Shown here: one piece after another, positions 45,958-56,812 of the stretch
How the letters are laid out: every line of letters begins with the position of its first letter
Position numbering within the stretch: position 1 is the first letter of the stretch
Origin: Trematomus loennbergii
Taxonomy: Eukaryota; Chordata; Actinopteri; Perciformes; Nototheniidae
Assembly: GCA_012861695.1 (NCBI GenBank)
Contig: JAAOOA010000467.1
Location: 78,501-142,500, forward strand
DNA: 64,000 nt
Direction of reading: 5' to 3'
Position numbers and translations under genes: made by a program
The notes under the pieces: generated by a model
The model's database searches: none
What the model was told of the DNA's origin: nothing
What the model saw: the letters and a program-made list of their open reading frames with translations, nothing else

Positions 45958-48034
45958 AGAAAGTGACATCATCAGAACGTTACCATGACATCATCAGAAC
46001 GTTACCATGACACGACATCATCAGAACGTTAACATGACATAATCAGAACGTGACACCATGACATCATCAGAACGTCATACCATGACATCATCAGAACGTT
46101 AACATGACATCATCAGAACGTGACACCATGACATCATCAGAACGTTACCATGACATCATCAGAACGTTGACATGACATCATCAGAACGTTAACATGACAT
46201 CATCAGAACGTGACACCATGACATCATCAGAACGTTGACATGACATCATCAGAACATTAACACGACATCATCAGAACGTTCACATGACATCATCAGAACG
46301 TGACACCATGACATCATCAGAACGTTACCATGACATCATCAGAACGTGACACCATGACATCATCAGAACGTTACCATGACACGACATCATCAGAACGTTA
46401 ACACGACATCATCAGAACGTTAACACGACATCATCAGAACGTTAATATGACATAATCAGAACGTGACACCATGACATCATCAGAACGTTGACATGACATC
46501 ATCAGAACATTAACACAACGTTGACATGACATCATCAGAACGTGACACCATGACATCATCAGAACGTTACCATGACATCATCAGAACGTTGACATGACAT
46601 CATCAGAACGTTACCATGACACGACATCATCAGAACGTTAACACGACATCATCAGAACGTTACCATGACATCATCAGAACGTTGACATGACATCATCAGA
46701 ACGTTACCATGACACGACATCATCAGAACGTTAACATGACATCATCAGAACGTGACACCATGACATCATCAGAACGTTACCATGACATCATCAGAACGTT
46801 GACATGACATCATCAGAACGTTACCATGACACGACATCATCAGAACGTTAACATGACATCATCAGAACGTGACACCATGACATCATCAGAACGTTACCAT
46901 GACATCATCAGAACGTGACATGACATCATCAGAACGTTACCATGACACGACATCATCAGAACGTTAACACGACATCATCAGAACGTTAACACGACATCAT
47001 CAGAACGTTAATATGACATAATCAGAACGTGATACCATGACATCATCAGAACGTTGACATGACATCATCAGAACATTAACACGACGTTGACATGACATCA
47101 TCAGAACGTGACACCATGACATCATCAGAACGTTACCATGACATCATCAGAACGTTGACATGACATCATCAGAACGTTACCATGACACGACATCATCAGA
47201 ACGTTAACACGACATCATCAGAACGTGACACCATGACATCATCAGAACGTTACCATGACATCATCAGAACGTTGACATGACATCATCAGAACGTTACCAT
47301 GACACCATCAGAACGTGACACCATGACATCATCAGAACGTTGACATGACATCATCAGAACGTTAACACGACATCATCAGAACGTTAACATGACATCATCA
47401 GAACGTTACCATGACATCATCAGAACGTTGACATGACATCATCAGAACGTTACCATGACACGACATCATCAGAACGTTAACACGACATCATCAGAACGTG
47501 ACACCATGACATCATCAGAACGTTACCATGACATCATCAGAACGTTGACACGACATCATCAGAACGTTAACACGACATCATCAGAACGTGACACCATGAC
47601 ATCATCAGAACGTTGACATGACATCATCAGAACGTTAACACGACATCATCAGAACGTTAACACGACATCATCAGAACGTTAATATGACATAATCAGAACG
47701 TGACACCATGACATCATCAGAACGTTGACATGACATCATCAGAACATTAACACGACGTTGACATGACATCATCAGAACGTGCCACCATGACATCATCAGA
47801 ACGTTACCATGACATCATCAGAACATTAACACGACGTTGACATGACATCATCAGAACGTGACACCATGACATCATCAGAACGTTACCATGACATCATCAG
47901 AACGTTGACATGACATCATCAGAACGTTACCATGACACGACATCATCAGAACGTTAACACGACATCATCAGAACGTTAATATGACATCATCAGAACGTGA
48001 CACCATGACATCATCAGAACGTGACACCACGACC
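45957..48034. repeat. About 22-bp satellite with higher-order units
   Basis: Tandem GACATCATCAGAACGTTACC units vary in the linker (TACCAT, TGACAT, TAACAC, GACACCAT). A marked variant, GTTAATATGACATAATC, recurs at 46,441, 47,007 and 47,678 with similar neighbours, showing higher-order units of roughly 570-670 bp. Confidence 0.95.
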
Positions 48035-48418
48035 GGAGCCGGAGCTGTATTAGATTAACATTAACATGCTTATTGTAGTTGTAAGTGCACTGCCTTGCGG
48101 CCTGTAGCACCATATGTGTGGGCTGGACCTGTATTTTACAGGAAAGGAGTGAGCAGAGGGTAGAATTGTCGATTCTTGTTCTGTTTGCTGTGACTATCTT
48201 CCCACCCTCTCAGACTTTCAGTTGCGCGCGCTACGCTACCATGGAAACCAAACAGTGGTGTAGCTGTATAAAGTCCGAGTGGAAACAGTCCTGAGTAAAT
48301 CTGATTTTGTCAGAAATCGGGAGAAATGTGGGAGAAATATGACCCCGGGAGGAAACCGGGAGAGGGCAATGAAATCGTGAGTCTCCCACGAAAATCGGGA
48401 GGGTTGGCAAGTATGCCA
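48035..48418. mobile_element. DNA-transposon fragment inserted in the satellite
   Basis: The satellite stops at 48,034 and resumes at 48,418. The inserted DNA ends AAATCGGGAGGGTTGGCAAG, a frequent fish hAT-type terminus, and carries GGGAGAAA-type subterminal repeats. The left boundary and any target duplication are not certain. Confidence 0.6.
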
Positions 48419-48780
48419 TGACATCATCAGAAACGTTACCTTGACATCATCAGAACATTAACATGACATCATCAGAACGTTAACATGACATCATCAGAAC
48501 GTTACCATGACATCATCAGAACGTTAACATGACATCATCTGAACGTTAACATGACATCATCAGAACGTTACCATGACATCATCAGAACGTTAACATGACA
48601 TCATCAGAACGTTAACATAACATCATCTGAACGTTAACATGACATCATCAGAACGTTACCATGACATCATCAGAACGTTAACATGACATCATCAGAACGT
48701 TAACATGACATCATCAGAACGTTAACATGACATCATCAGAACGTTACCATGACATCATCAGAACGTTAACATGACATCAT
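48419..48780. repeat. Continuation of the 22-bp satellite
   Basis: Same unit as 45,957-48,034 but with mostly TAACAT and TACCAT linkers, so this side homogenised separately. Confidence 0.93.
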
Positions 48781-48990
48781 CTGAAGGCAGCGCTCCTTTA
48801 TCAGATGCCCCCTGAAGGCAGCGCTCCTTTATCCGATGCCCCCTGAAGGCAGCGCTCCTTTATCCGATGCCCCCTGAAGGCAGCGCTCCTTTATCCGATG
48901 CCCCCTGAAGGCAGCGCTCCTTTATCCGATGCCCCCTGAAGGCAGCGCTCCTTTATCCGATGACCCCTGAAGGCAGCGCTGCTCAAAGGA
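48781..48990. repeat. 31-bp minisatellite
   Basis: Between six and seven copies starting CTGAAGGCAGCGCTCCTTTA, directly following the satellite. Confidence 0.93.
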
Positions 48991-49343
48991 AGCCGCTCCA
49001 CTTATCCAATAAAAAAACAGTGTCGGACACAATGAGAGCTCCGGCGTCCTGCTGACATCACACTTCAGTGATCAGTGGGGGGGCGGGGGGGGGACGACCC
49101 TCACCCATTCACACCGAGGGGGGGGGGGGGGGGGGCTTGTTAAATCCTCATTGACGATACTGAGAGGCTTCAAGTGTGTCGGAGCTTTAAAGAAGGAGCT
49201 GAGGTGGATAGTGGAGTAACAAGTAACATGTAATGTAATAGTGGAGTACAAATACTTCGTTACTGTACTTAAGTACATTTTTCTGGCATCAGTACTTTAC
49301 TTTGACTTCTTACTTACTTATTTTTAACAGAAACACCTGTAAT
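48991..49343. other. G-rich spacer and transposon-like edge
   Basis: G runs lie at 49,077-49,093 and 49,116-49,134. From about 49,210 the GTGGAGTAAC...ACTTTGACTTCTTACTT sequence looks like the end of a dispersed fish DNA element that hosts the following MITE. Confidence 0.45.
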
Positions 49344-49347
49344 TTAA

Positions 49348-49836
49348 AGGGGACCTATCATGCAAAATGCACTTTTGTACGTCTTTTCTACATGAATATG
49401 TGTCCCCGGTGTTCCAGGGAACTCACCAAGTGTCAGAAAACACAACCCTCTCTATTTTCCTCCATACCCAAATCTCTAAAAAAGGGGCTGCAACGGATCT
49501 GATAAAAACTGATCCAGATTTGAACACTGTCCTGACGTCAGGACGGTGGCGCTACGGTTATTGGGCCAACTCCACCAATCAGGAGGAGACAGCCACGGCC
49601 ATTGGCGTTCGAAAGCGCTGGAGACGCTGTAGTACATATGCCAGGCCAGTAGGTGGTGCTGTTCTCACAGAATCTGCCCTTGCAAAAACAGAGTTAGAAA
49701 TTGTCAAATTGAGCAAAATGAGGCATGGCTAAAATGCATGATCTGTTTGGTATTTTGAAAAAAAAAAAGTATAAATATGCCTTATATAGGTATGGTCCTA
49801 CACTATATTATTCAAATATAGCATGATAGGTCCACT
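49348..49836. mobile_element. piggyBac-like MITE, copy 1
   Basis: The ends are AGGGGACCTATCATGC and GCATGATAGGTCCACT, inverted with two mismatches, each bordered by TTAA (49,344-49,347 and 49,837-49,840), the piggyBac target. It is 489 bp with no transposase. Its tail is the empty site for the large insertion in copy 2. Confidence 0.82.
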
Positions 49837-50056
49837 TTAAGGAAAACAGTACAGACAGACTTCTGCAATAAGTCCCTCTGCATCTGGTGCTGTGATAATG
49901 TGAACATACACATCAAGATGGTAGTTTTAGCAAATGATAAAGAAACAAATGATCTACCTGATTACGAAGGGGTGGGAAGAAGTTTACACTTATTCAATCC
50001 CTTCTCCCAAACACTCAATCTCTGCCCTGATCCCTCCTGAGGAAGAGGAGACAGAG

Positions 50057-50446
50057 GGTGTTTCTCAATGTCGAGTACGCTTGCTTGGTAGCACATGTCT
50101 TCCGAGTCACTTGCTTCAGCAGCGAGGCAAGAATACTTCCTGGCATTCGGAAAACAAAGAGTGGAACAGGCTAGCAAGTGTGCAGGTGTGCGTCATATGA
50201 GAGGCCCCGCCTTACATCTTCCACCACAGATTTGGGGAAATTGGTCCGTGCGCAAAGCATTGTGGGGATTTTAAGACCGCGGAGTCTACACATGTGCAGC
50301 CTTTAAATGCCTCGCTACGGAGTACGCCGGGCTCGGTAGAATTCCAAGTATGCTGGAGATTGGAACAGTCCTTCGGCGGGACTCGATGACGTAGTATGCT
50401 AGAAATAGTGGCTCTGGAGCAGCTTTACTCGACATTGAGAAACACC
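50057..50446. mobile_element. MITE family C, copy 2
   Basis: Inverted repeat ends GGTGTTTCTCAATGTCGAGT and CTCGACATTGAGAAACACC. The interior matches 6409-6800 in reverse orientation over its whole length with scattered differences. The flanks do not give a clear target duplication. Confidence 0.78.
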
Positions 50447-51556
50447 CCCAGTCCTCATGTTTTCACACCAGCTGTAGCTACACCGGTCCAATAACGTGTA
50501 AACTATAAGAAATGAACAGTTGAAAGTTTACATTAAATTGTAACACCTAACACATTAGCAAAATCAAAGCACACACTAAATATTAACACACATATCACAA
50601 AAGAGAAACATTTACCGTGTGCGCCTCTTGAACCCTGTAGATTATGCCAACGGCATGCGTTGCCATGGCAATGCCTTCTGACCTGACTGGTCAAGCGACT
50701 CACCGACCACATCCCAAATGTGAACCATTCTACATTTCGCTATCCAGATAATACTCTACATTTTACAATTGTCTAATTACACTCACATTTACTAAATCAT
50801 AAACTGATAAGCAAGGCACACAAATGAACATCCAAATATAAACACTTCTCAGACCGTTACACCAGCTTCAGGACTCAAACCTCAGAATCAGAGACAGAGT
50901 CCCCCACAGGACAACAGACTGTTAACCACCTGAGCTCTGTGAAGAACATCCAGAAACATAGATGATTTATCTACATATCATATTCCATGTATTTGTATTC
51001 AGACTCTTCTGGCACTATTTATATTTTATTTGTATTACGGAATAATATTAAGATCTCAGAACATTCTCTTGCACTATTTGATCAGTTTTATTAGTTCTAT
51101 GTCCTATATATATTCATGTTGCTCTGTTGGAGGAGACTTCAGTTTCTCCTCTGAAGCTGCTGAGCTCATGGTGAGAGAGAATGTGTTAAACTTGAATCTT
51201 GAATCCCCCCCCCTCACCCACTTGTCTCCTCTTCGCTCCCACAGGAGTCACAGTTACAGCCGATCTCCAGCTCCCAGTGGAACTAATGTGATACAATCTT
51301 AGAAAAAGACACGGTGGACAAAGATTTAGCCGGGGTGGGGGGGGGGGGGGGATTTGGGAGGAGGGGGGGGGGGATGTCTGCCGAGGCAACAAGTGCCTTT
51401 TGGTCCTAATGGGATTTTCCAAGGAGCTTTTCCAGATCTCCAGGGACAGACTTCTGGCTGCCAGGCGGCACACTTCACCTTACAGAGAGATCCAGAAGAG
51501 TCTTCCATTCTCCATCATCCTGCAGAGCTTCAGGAACCACACAGCAGGAGACCAGG
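50447..51556. other. Spacer without recognised genes
   Basis: No coding signal is supported. G-rich runs lie at 51,335-51,375. The 51,110-51,200 stretch has a LINE 3'-UTR look, but no tail is defined. Confidence 0.45.
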
Positions 51557-51662
51557 GGACACTAAAGAGTGACGCACACAGCTGGGAGACCAGGTGACAT
51601 TAAAGAGTGTCACTCTTTAGTGTCACCTGGTCTCCCAGATGTGTGCGTCACTCTTAGTGTCC
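51557..51662. repeat. Near-perfect 50-bp hairpin
   Basis: GGGACACTAAAGAGTGACGC to GACATTAAAGAGTG is mirrored by CACTCTTTAGTGTCACCTGG to GCGTCACTCTTAGTGTCCCC, with almost no loop. The sequence before it (51,540-51,556) and after it (to about 51,692) repeats the same words once more. Confidence 0.85.
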
Positions 51663-51692
51663 CCTGGTCTCTAGCTGTGTGCGTCACTCTTT

Positions 51693-52980
51693 ACGGCCCG
51701 TCCACACAATACAGAGCGGTGCAGCTGCTGCAGGAACTGAAGAAATCAGATCCTCCGACAGTATCTGGAGGTCAGAGCAGGATGACCTCTGACCCCTGGG
51801 GGGGGGGGGGGGGGTCTGCTGCTATAGAGCCCTGCAGTCAGAGGGGGGGTCTGCAGTTGTACTGTCAGACGACCCTCAGCAGGAACAATAATCTCCATCT
51901 GTCTGAAGGTCCTCCAGAGAGAATAAATGTTACTTTATAATTCAATAGGAATTCACCGTGGACCAACTCTATTTATTCATTTAATATATTTAATATATTT
52001 AATATATTTAATATATTTATTTATTTTATTTATTTTATTTATTTTATATCATTTATATATTTTTTCAATCATAAATGTTATTACTTTTTAATTTTTATTG
52101 TTTTTTATTATTTATGTATGTATTAAATCATTATTGATATCTATTTACACATCACGTCGTGTAGAGCTACACTGATTGGACGAGCCATATTTTGACCGTA
52201 GATCCCTGGGGGGGTCGGGGGGGTCGTTGAGGTGAGTCTTTTGGTCGTGGTGCGTTTGATGTCCACAGGCGACCTCTGTAATTTTCAGCGTCTCCAGCAC
52301 ACTGCGTCTATTCTCCCCCCCGACCTCCAGGCCTCTTTGAAGCTGCTCTTCATACCACAGAAGAAGAAGAGAGGCAGTGTGCAGCCGCAGCGTTTCAGAA
52401 CAAAAACATTCAGTGCGAGAGAATATGAGGACAAAAGATACGTCTTCATATTTCCTGAAAGAGATATGACATCTTCAGAAAATAATAAAAAATGTTGGGA
52501 AGAAGTTTTATGTTTCGAAAAAAGTTGTACAATTTTCAGTATTTTAAAGGTCCCTATCATCCTCCTCTTCATCAATATATCACAGGTCTCAGATATATCC
52601 AGAGCCTGTCTCTGATTGGCTGAAACACCAAACAGATCATTGCAGCATTACCCATAATCCCCTCTGTTTCAGCCCTGTTTCAAAAGTGCTGATTCTCTGT
52701 CTGTTACTTTAGATGAAAATAAGGAGCCCCTCCCCACGCCCCTCTGAGAGACATTTGGTAAAAAGAACTCAATGGTGCTCTAGGAGGAGATTCAGGTGAT
52801 AAGGGGGGGGGGGGGGTTACCTTGGTTGCTGATTGGCTAATGGTTACACAAGACAAAACATCGTATGACATCATCAAGTGGCCAAAATCTGATCAGCTAA
52901 TTTTCAGACAGGTTTTTATAGAAATGGATCAAAAAGAGAGAGAATCTTTGATCCTGAAACTTTCAGAGTCTCTTTACACA
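51693..52980. other. Spacer with poly-G runs and a degraded MITE edge
   Basis: G runs near 51,799 and 52,807. TTTTAAAGGTCCCTATCATCC at about 52,543 resembles a MITE terminus but no partner was found. Frames up to 127 codons lack motifs. Confidence 0.45.
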
Positions 52981-54236
52981 GAGGGGACACATGTTGATGT
53001 AGAAGAGACATGAAGAAGAGGGGACACATGTTGATGTAGAAGAGACATGAAGAAGAGGGGACACATGTTGATGTAGAAGAGACATGAAGAAGAGGGGACA
53101 CATGTTGATGTAGAAGAGACATGAAGAAGAGGGGACACATGTTGATGTAGAAGAGACATGAAGAAGAGGGGACACATGTTGATGTAGAAGAGACATGAAG
53201 AAGAGGGGACACATGTTGATGAAGAAGAGACATGAAGAAGAGGGGACACATGTTGATGAAGAAGAGACATGAAGAAGAGGGGACACATGTTGATGAAGAA
53301 GAGACATGAAGAAGAGGGACACATGTTGATGAAGAAGAGACATGAAGAAGAGGGGACACATGGTGATGTAGAGAGACATGAAGAAGAGGGGACACATGTT
53401 GATGAAGAAGAGACATGAAGAAGAGGGGACACATGTTGATGAAGAAGAGACATGAAGAAGAGGGGACACATGTTGATGAAGAAGAGACATGAAGAAGAGG
53501 GGACACATGTTGATGAAGAAGAGACATGAAGAAGAGGGGACACATGTTGATGAAGAAGAGACATGAAGAAGAGGGGACACATGTTGATGTAGAAGAGACA
53601 TGGAGAAGAGGGGACACATGTTGATGAAGAAGAGACATGAAGAAGAGGGGACACATGTTGATGAAGAAGAGACATGAAGAAGAGGGGACACATGTTGATG
53701 AAGAAGAGACATGAAGAAGAGGGGACACATGTTGATGAAGAAGAGACATGAAGAAGAGGGGACACATGGTGATGTAGAAGAGACATGAAGAAGAGGGGAC
53801 ACATGTTGATGAAGAAGAGACATGAAGAAGAGAGGACACATGGTGATGTAGAAGAGACATGAAGAAGAGGACACATGTTGATGAAGAAGAGACATGAAGA
53901 AGAGAGGACACATGGTGATGTAGAAGAGACATGAAGAAGAGGGGACACATGTTGATGAAGAAGAGACATGAAGAAGAGGGGACACATGGTGATGTAGAAG
54001 AGACATGAAGAAGAGGGACACATGTTGATGAAGAAGAGACATGAAGAAGAGGGGACACATGTTGATGTAGAAGAGACATGAAGAAGACGGGACACATGTT
54101 GATGTAGAAGAGACATGAAGAAGAGGGGACACATGTTGATGTAGAAGAGACATGAAGAAGAGGGGACACATGTTGATGTAGAAGAGACATGAAGAAGAGG
54201 GGACACATGTTGATGAAGAAGAGACATGAAGAAGAG
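52981..54236. repeat. 37-bp minisatellite, about 34 copies
   Basis: Units start ACACATGTTGATGTAGAAGA and end GAAGAAGAGGGG. Variants are GATGTAG versus GATGAAG, and CATGTTG versus CATGGTG. Every minus-strand frame is open through the array because the unit has no minus-strand stop in any phase; the resulting 400-460-residue frames are repeats of the same 37 codons, with no start or promoter context. Confidence 0.96.
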
Positions 54237-54377
54237 GATTTTAAATAATAGGTTATATTCGGAGAAACTTCCATTTTATTATTTTGAGAACAAAACGAAC
54301 AGAACACAAGTATTTTGGGGGAAAAGATCAGAAATATTCAAAACAAAAATCGAAATAAATCCTGTTAATAAATAACA

Positions 54378-54502
54378 CGCGTGTGGCGCAGTGGGTTGTC
54401 CGTAGGTGATCAGGGGGTCACAGGTTCAAACCCCACTGCAGTCAGCATGTCGTTGTGTCCCTGGGCAAGACACTTCACCCAATGCGTGACAGGAACAAAT
54501 CT

Positions 54503-54505
<3 letters not shown>
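54378..54505 (+). mobile_element. tRNA-derived SINE
   Basis: The box A sequence TGGCGCAGTGG (54,384-54,394) and box B GGTTCAAACCCC (54,423-54,434) form a pol III promoter. They are followed by the SINE core TGTCCCTGGGCAAGACACTT (54,457-54,476). A (CA)n array starts straight after. The acceptor and anticodon arms do not fold as a functional tRNA. Confidence 0.8.
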
Positions 54506-54551
<46 letters not shown>

Positions 54552-54643
54552 CTGCAGACTTTATCTGTGTGTAAATAGAAAGCGAGCTCAGAGAGCGACA
54601 GGAAGTGATGGATGTTGTTTCCTGCTACACCTGCCCTCAACAC

Positions 54644-54687
<44 letters not shown>

Positions 54688-54970
54688 TGTGCGATCAATA
54701 CAGAGAACAGCTGTCTTTGTTTTTATTAACTCTGTCACAGATTACTGATAACTTTATTTCACGCCACATAAAGTTCCTGTTGGTTCTAAAGACCCCCAAA
54801 CACTACGGTCCTAAAGTACTACATGAGTACTACATCTGAAATAAGTGTCAGAAGTAAAAGTACTTGTTCCTGTTTTTATACATGTGAGATCATTTTAGAG
54901 TAAGTCAATGTGGAGCAATATATATACGTGTAACACTGTGTCGAGTACTGCATTATAGGACAGGGCTACT
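54506..54970. repeat. (CA)n, (GT)n and spacer
   Basis: (CA)n at 54,504-54,550 and (GT)n at 54,648-54,686, then AT-rich DNA with no gene. Confidence 0.8.
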
Positions 54971-56431
54971 ATGTTAAATTGTTTTAATGAGCATTTTGTG
55001 TCCTGCGGTTCTATGTTTGATTCTGTGACTAACTCTGCTTCTGTGAACACCACAGTCGGTGACTCTGAACAATGTGGTCTGGAAAACCCTTTCAGTTTTA
55101 CTCCTTTTACTGTAAATGTTGTTCATGAAGCATTATCTAAGTTAGATCCTAAGAAACCGGCTGGCCCGGACAACGTAGAACCTTTCTTTTTAAAGATAGC
55201 TGCAGATTTTATTGCTCCACCTCTCACTACTCTTTTTAACCTCTCCCTCAGCACAAACACAATTCCTAAAGTATGGAAGTCAGCGTATGTCCTGCCACTA
55301 CTAAAAGGAGGGGAGGCAACTGTTTTAAATAACTATAGGCCAATCTCGAAATTGTCAGTTCTGGCTAAGGTTCTTGAACGCCTAGTGAGTGAACAGGTAA
55401 AGGAGTTTTTATGTAACAATGACATCCTGTCTAAACATCAGTCAGGCTTCAGAAAGCAACATAGCACCATCACTGCCACAATGAAAGTGGTGAATGACAT
55501 TACAAGTATTTTAGATAAAAAGCAGAGTTGTGCAGCTCTATTTATTGACCTTTCCAAAGCGTTTGACACCGTCGATCATCGCATCTTAAAGCAGAGGCTA
55601 CTCAGTATTGGCTTATCCAGCCATGCAGTGGGGTGGTTTGTGAACTACCTCTCTGAAAGGTCCCAATGTGTTCACTTTGATGGGCTGTCTTCTGAGTGGT
55701 TGAACATTGCTAATGGTGTTCCTCAAGGTTCTGTTTTAGGTCCACTTTTATTCTCCATCTACATCAATAGTTTAGGTGAAAATGTGGATGAAGCTACTTT
55801 GCATTTTTATGCGGATGACACCGTGATGTACTGTGCAGGTCCCTCCATTAAGGAGGCGGTTGTTAAATTACAGGCTGTTTTTAACATTATTCAGACTCAG
55901 CTCTCTGAACTAAAGCTTCTTTTAAATGTTGAGAAAACCAAGGTAATGCTCTTTTCTAAAGCTAAAAAGACTCCAGAGACTGCTTTGGATATTGTGACTA
56001 TGCAAGGACAAGTACTCCAAGTGGTTAGCTGTTATAAATACCTTGGTATCTGGCTTGATGATTGTCTTACTTTTAAACTTCAGGTCACTAATCTGCTTAA
56101 AAAGCTGAGGGTTAGACTAGGTTTCTTTTTCAGAAACAAGTCCTGTTTCTCTTTTGAAGCCAGGAAAAGGCTAGTCACTGTGACCTTTTTACCTGTGCTA
56201 GACTATGGTGATTTGATCTATATGAATGCACCTGCCCATTGCCTGGAAAGGTTAGATGCCGCCTATCACAGTGCTCTGAGATTTGTTACTAACTGTAAAG
56301 TACTTACTCATCACTGTACCCTGTATGCCAAGGCAGGTCTGCCTTCACTTACTGGTCGGAGGCTCAGTCATTGGTACATATTCATCTATAAAGCCATGCT
56401 GGGTAAACTACCTCTTATATCTGCTCTTTGA
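54971..56431 (+). CDS. LINE ORF2 reverse transcriptase, 5'-truncated
   Basis: This is a 486-codon frame. RT blocks appear in order: NYRPISKLSVLAKVLERLV (residue 121), HQSGFRKQHST (156), FIDLSKAFDTVDH with the first catalytic aspartate (193), NGVPQGSVLGPLLFSIYIN (248) and FYADD with the catalytic pair (279-283). RT copies the element's RNA at the nicked target. The N-terminal endonuclease is absent, so the copy is 5' truncated, and the ATG used is internal. After 56,431 the C-terminus continues in other frames (AKAFMCAAPLAWN, then IPLHRFKARLDE), so one or two indels cut the protein. Jockey/CR1/Rex1-like is my inference. Confidence 0.9.
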   Translation: MLNCFNEHFVSCGSMFDSVTNSASVNTTVGDSEQCGLENPFSFTPFTVNVVHEALSKLDPKKPAGPDNVEPFFLKIAADFIAPPLTTLFNLSLSTNTIPKVWKSAYVLPLLKGGEATVLNNYRPISKLSVLAKVLERLVSEQVKEFLCNNDILSKHQSGFRKQHSTITATMKVVNDITSILDKKQSCAALFIDLSKAFDTVDHRILKQRLLSIGLSSHAVGWFVNYLSERSQCVHFDGLSSEWLNIANGVPQGSVLGPLLFSIYINSLGENVDEATLHFYADDTVMYCAGPSIKEAVVKLQAVFNIIQTQLSELKLLLNVEKTKVMLFSKAKKTPETALDIVTMQGQVLQVVSCYKYLGIWLDDCLTFKLQVTNLLKKLRVRLGFFFRNKSCFSFEARKRLVTVTFLPVLDYGDLIYMNAPAHCLERLDAAYHSALRFVTNCKVLTHHCTLYAKAGLPSLTGRRLSHWYIFIYKAMLGKLPLISAL

Positions 56432-56812
56432 TCTCACGGAGAGTGGCAAGTAGCTATTGCCTGAGATCCAGGATGTGTTTTTATTACATGTGCCAAGTGC
56501 TAGGACTGTTTTAGGTGCTAAAGCTTTTATGTGCGCTGCTCCTCTAGCTTGGAACACATGCAAAAAATATTGAAACTGAGCATTTTGATTCCCTTGCATC
56601 GTTTTAAAGCACGGCTGGATGAAATATTATTGGATACCTGTAAATGTAAATAGGTTGCTAATGTATACCCCTGTAATTATGTTGTGATGTCCTTTTGTTT
56701 TCTGTTTGTTTTTATATGTGTAACTAATGTACCGCAGGTCTCCCTTGAAAAAGAGATCGTTGATCTCAATGGGATTTTTTAACCTGGATAAATAAAGGCT
56801 ACAAACAAAACA
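56432..56812 (+). pseudogene. Frameshifted LINE C-terminus and 3' UTR
   Basis: This completes the preceding element. The coding sequence is in shifted frames; the 3' UTR carries GATCTCAATGGGATTTTTTA and ends CCTGGATAAATAAAGGCTAC, a recurrent 3' end of fish LINEs. Confidence 0.75.

Noticed and set aside
52916..54307. A 463-codon minus-strand frame, the second longest in the window
   Set aside because: It is entirely the 37-bp minisatellite; all three minus frames are open equally and there is no start, promoter or domain.
54384..54440. tRNA gene
   Set aside because: A and B boxes are present but the arms do not make a tRNA fold, and the SINE core follows.
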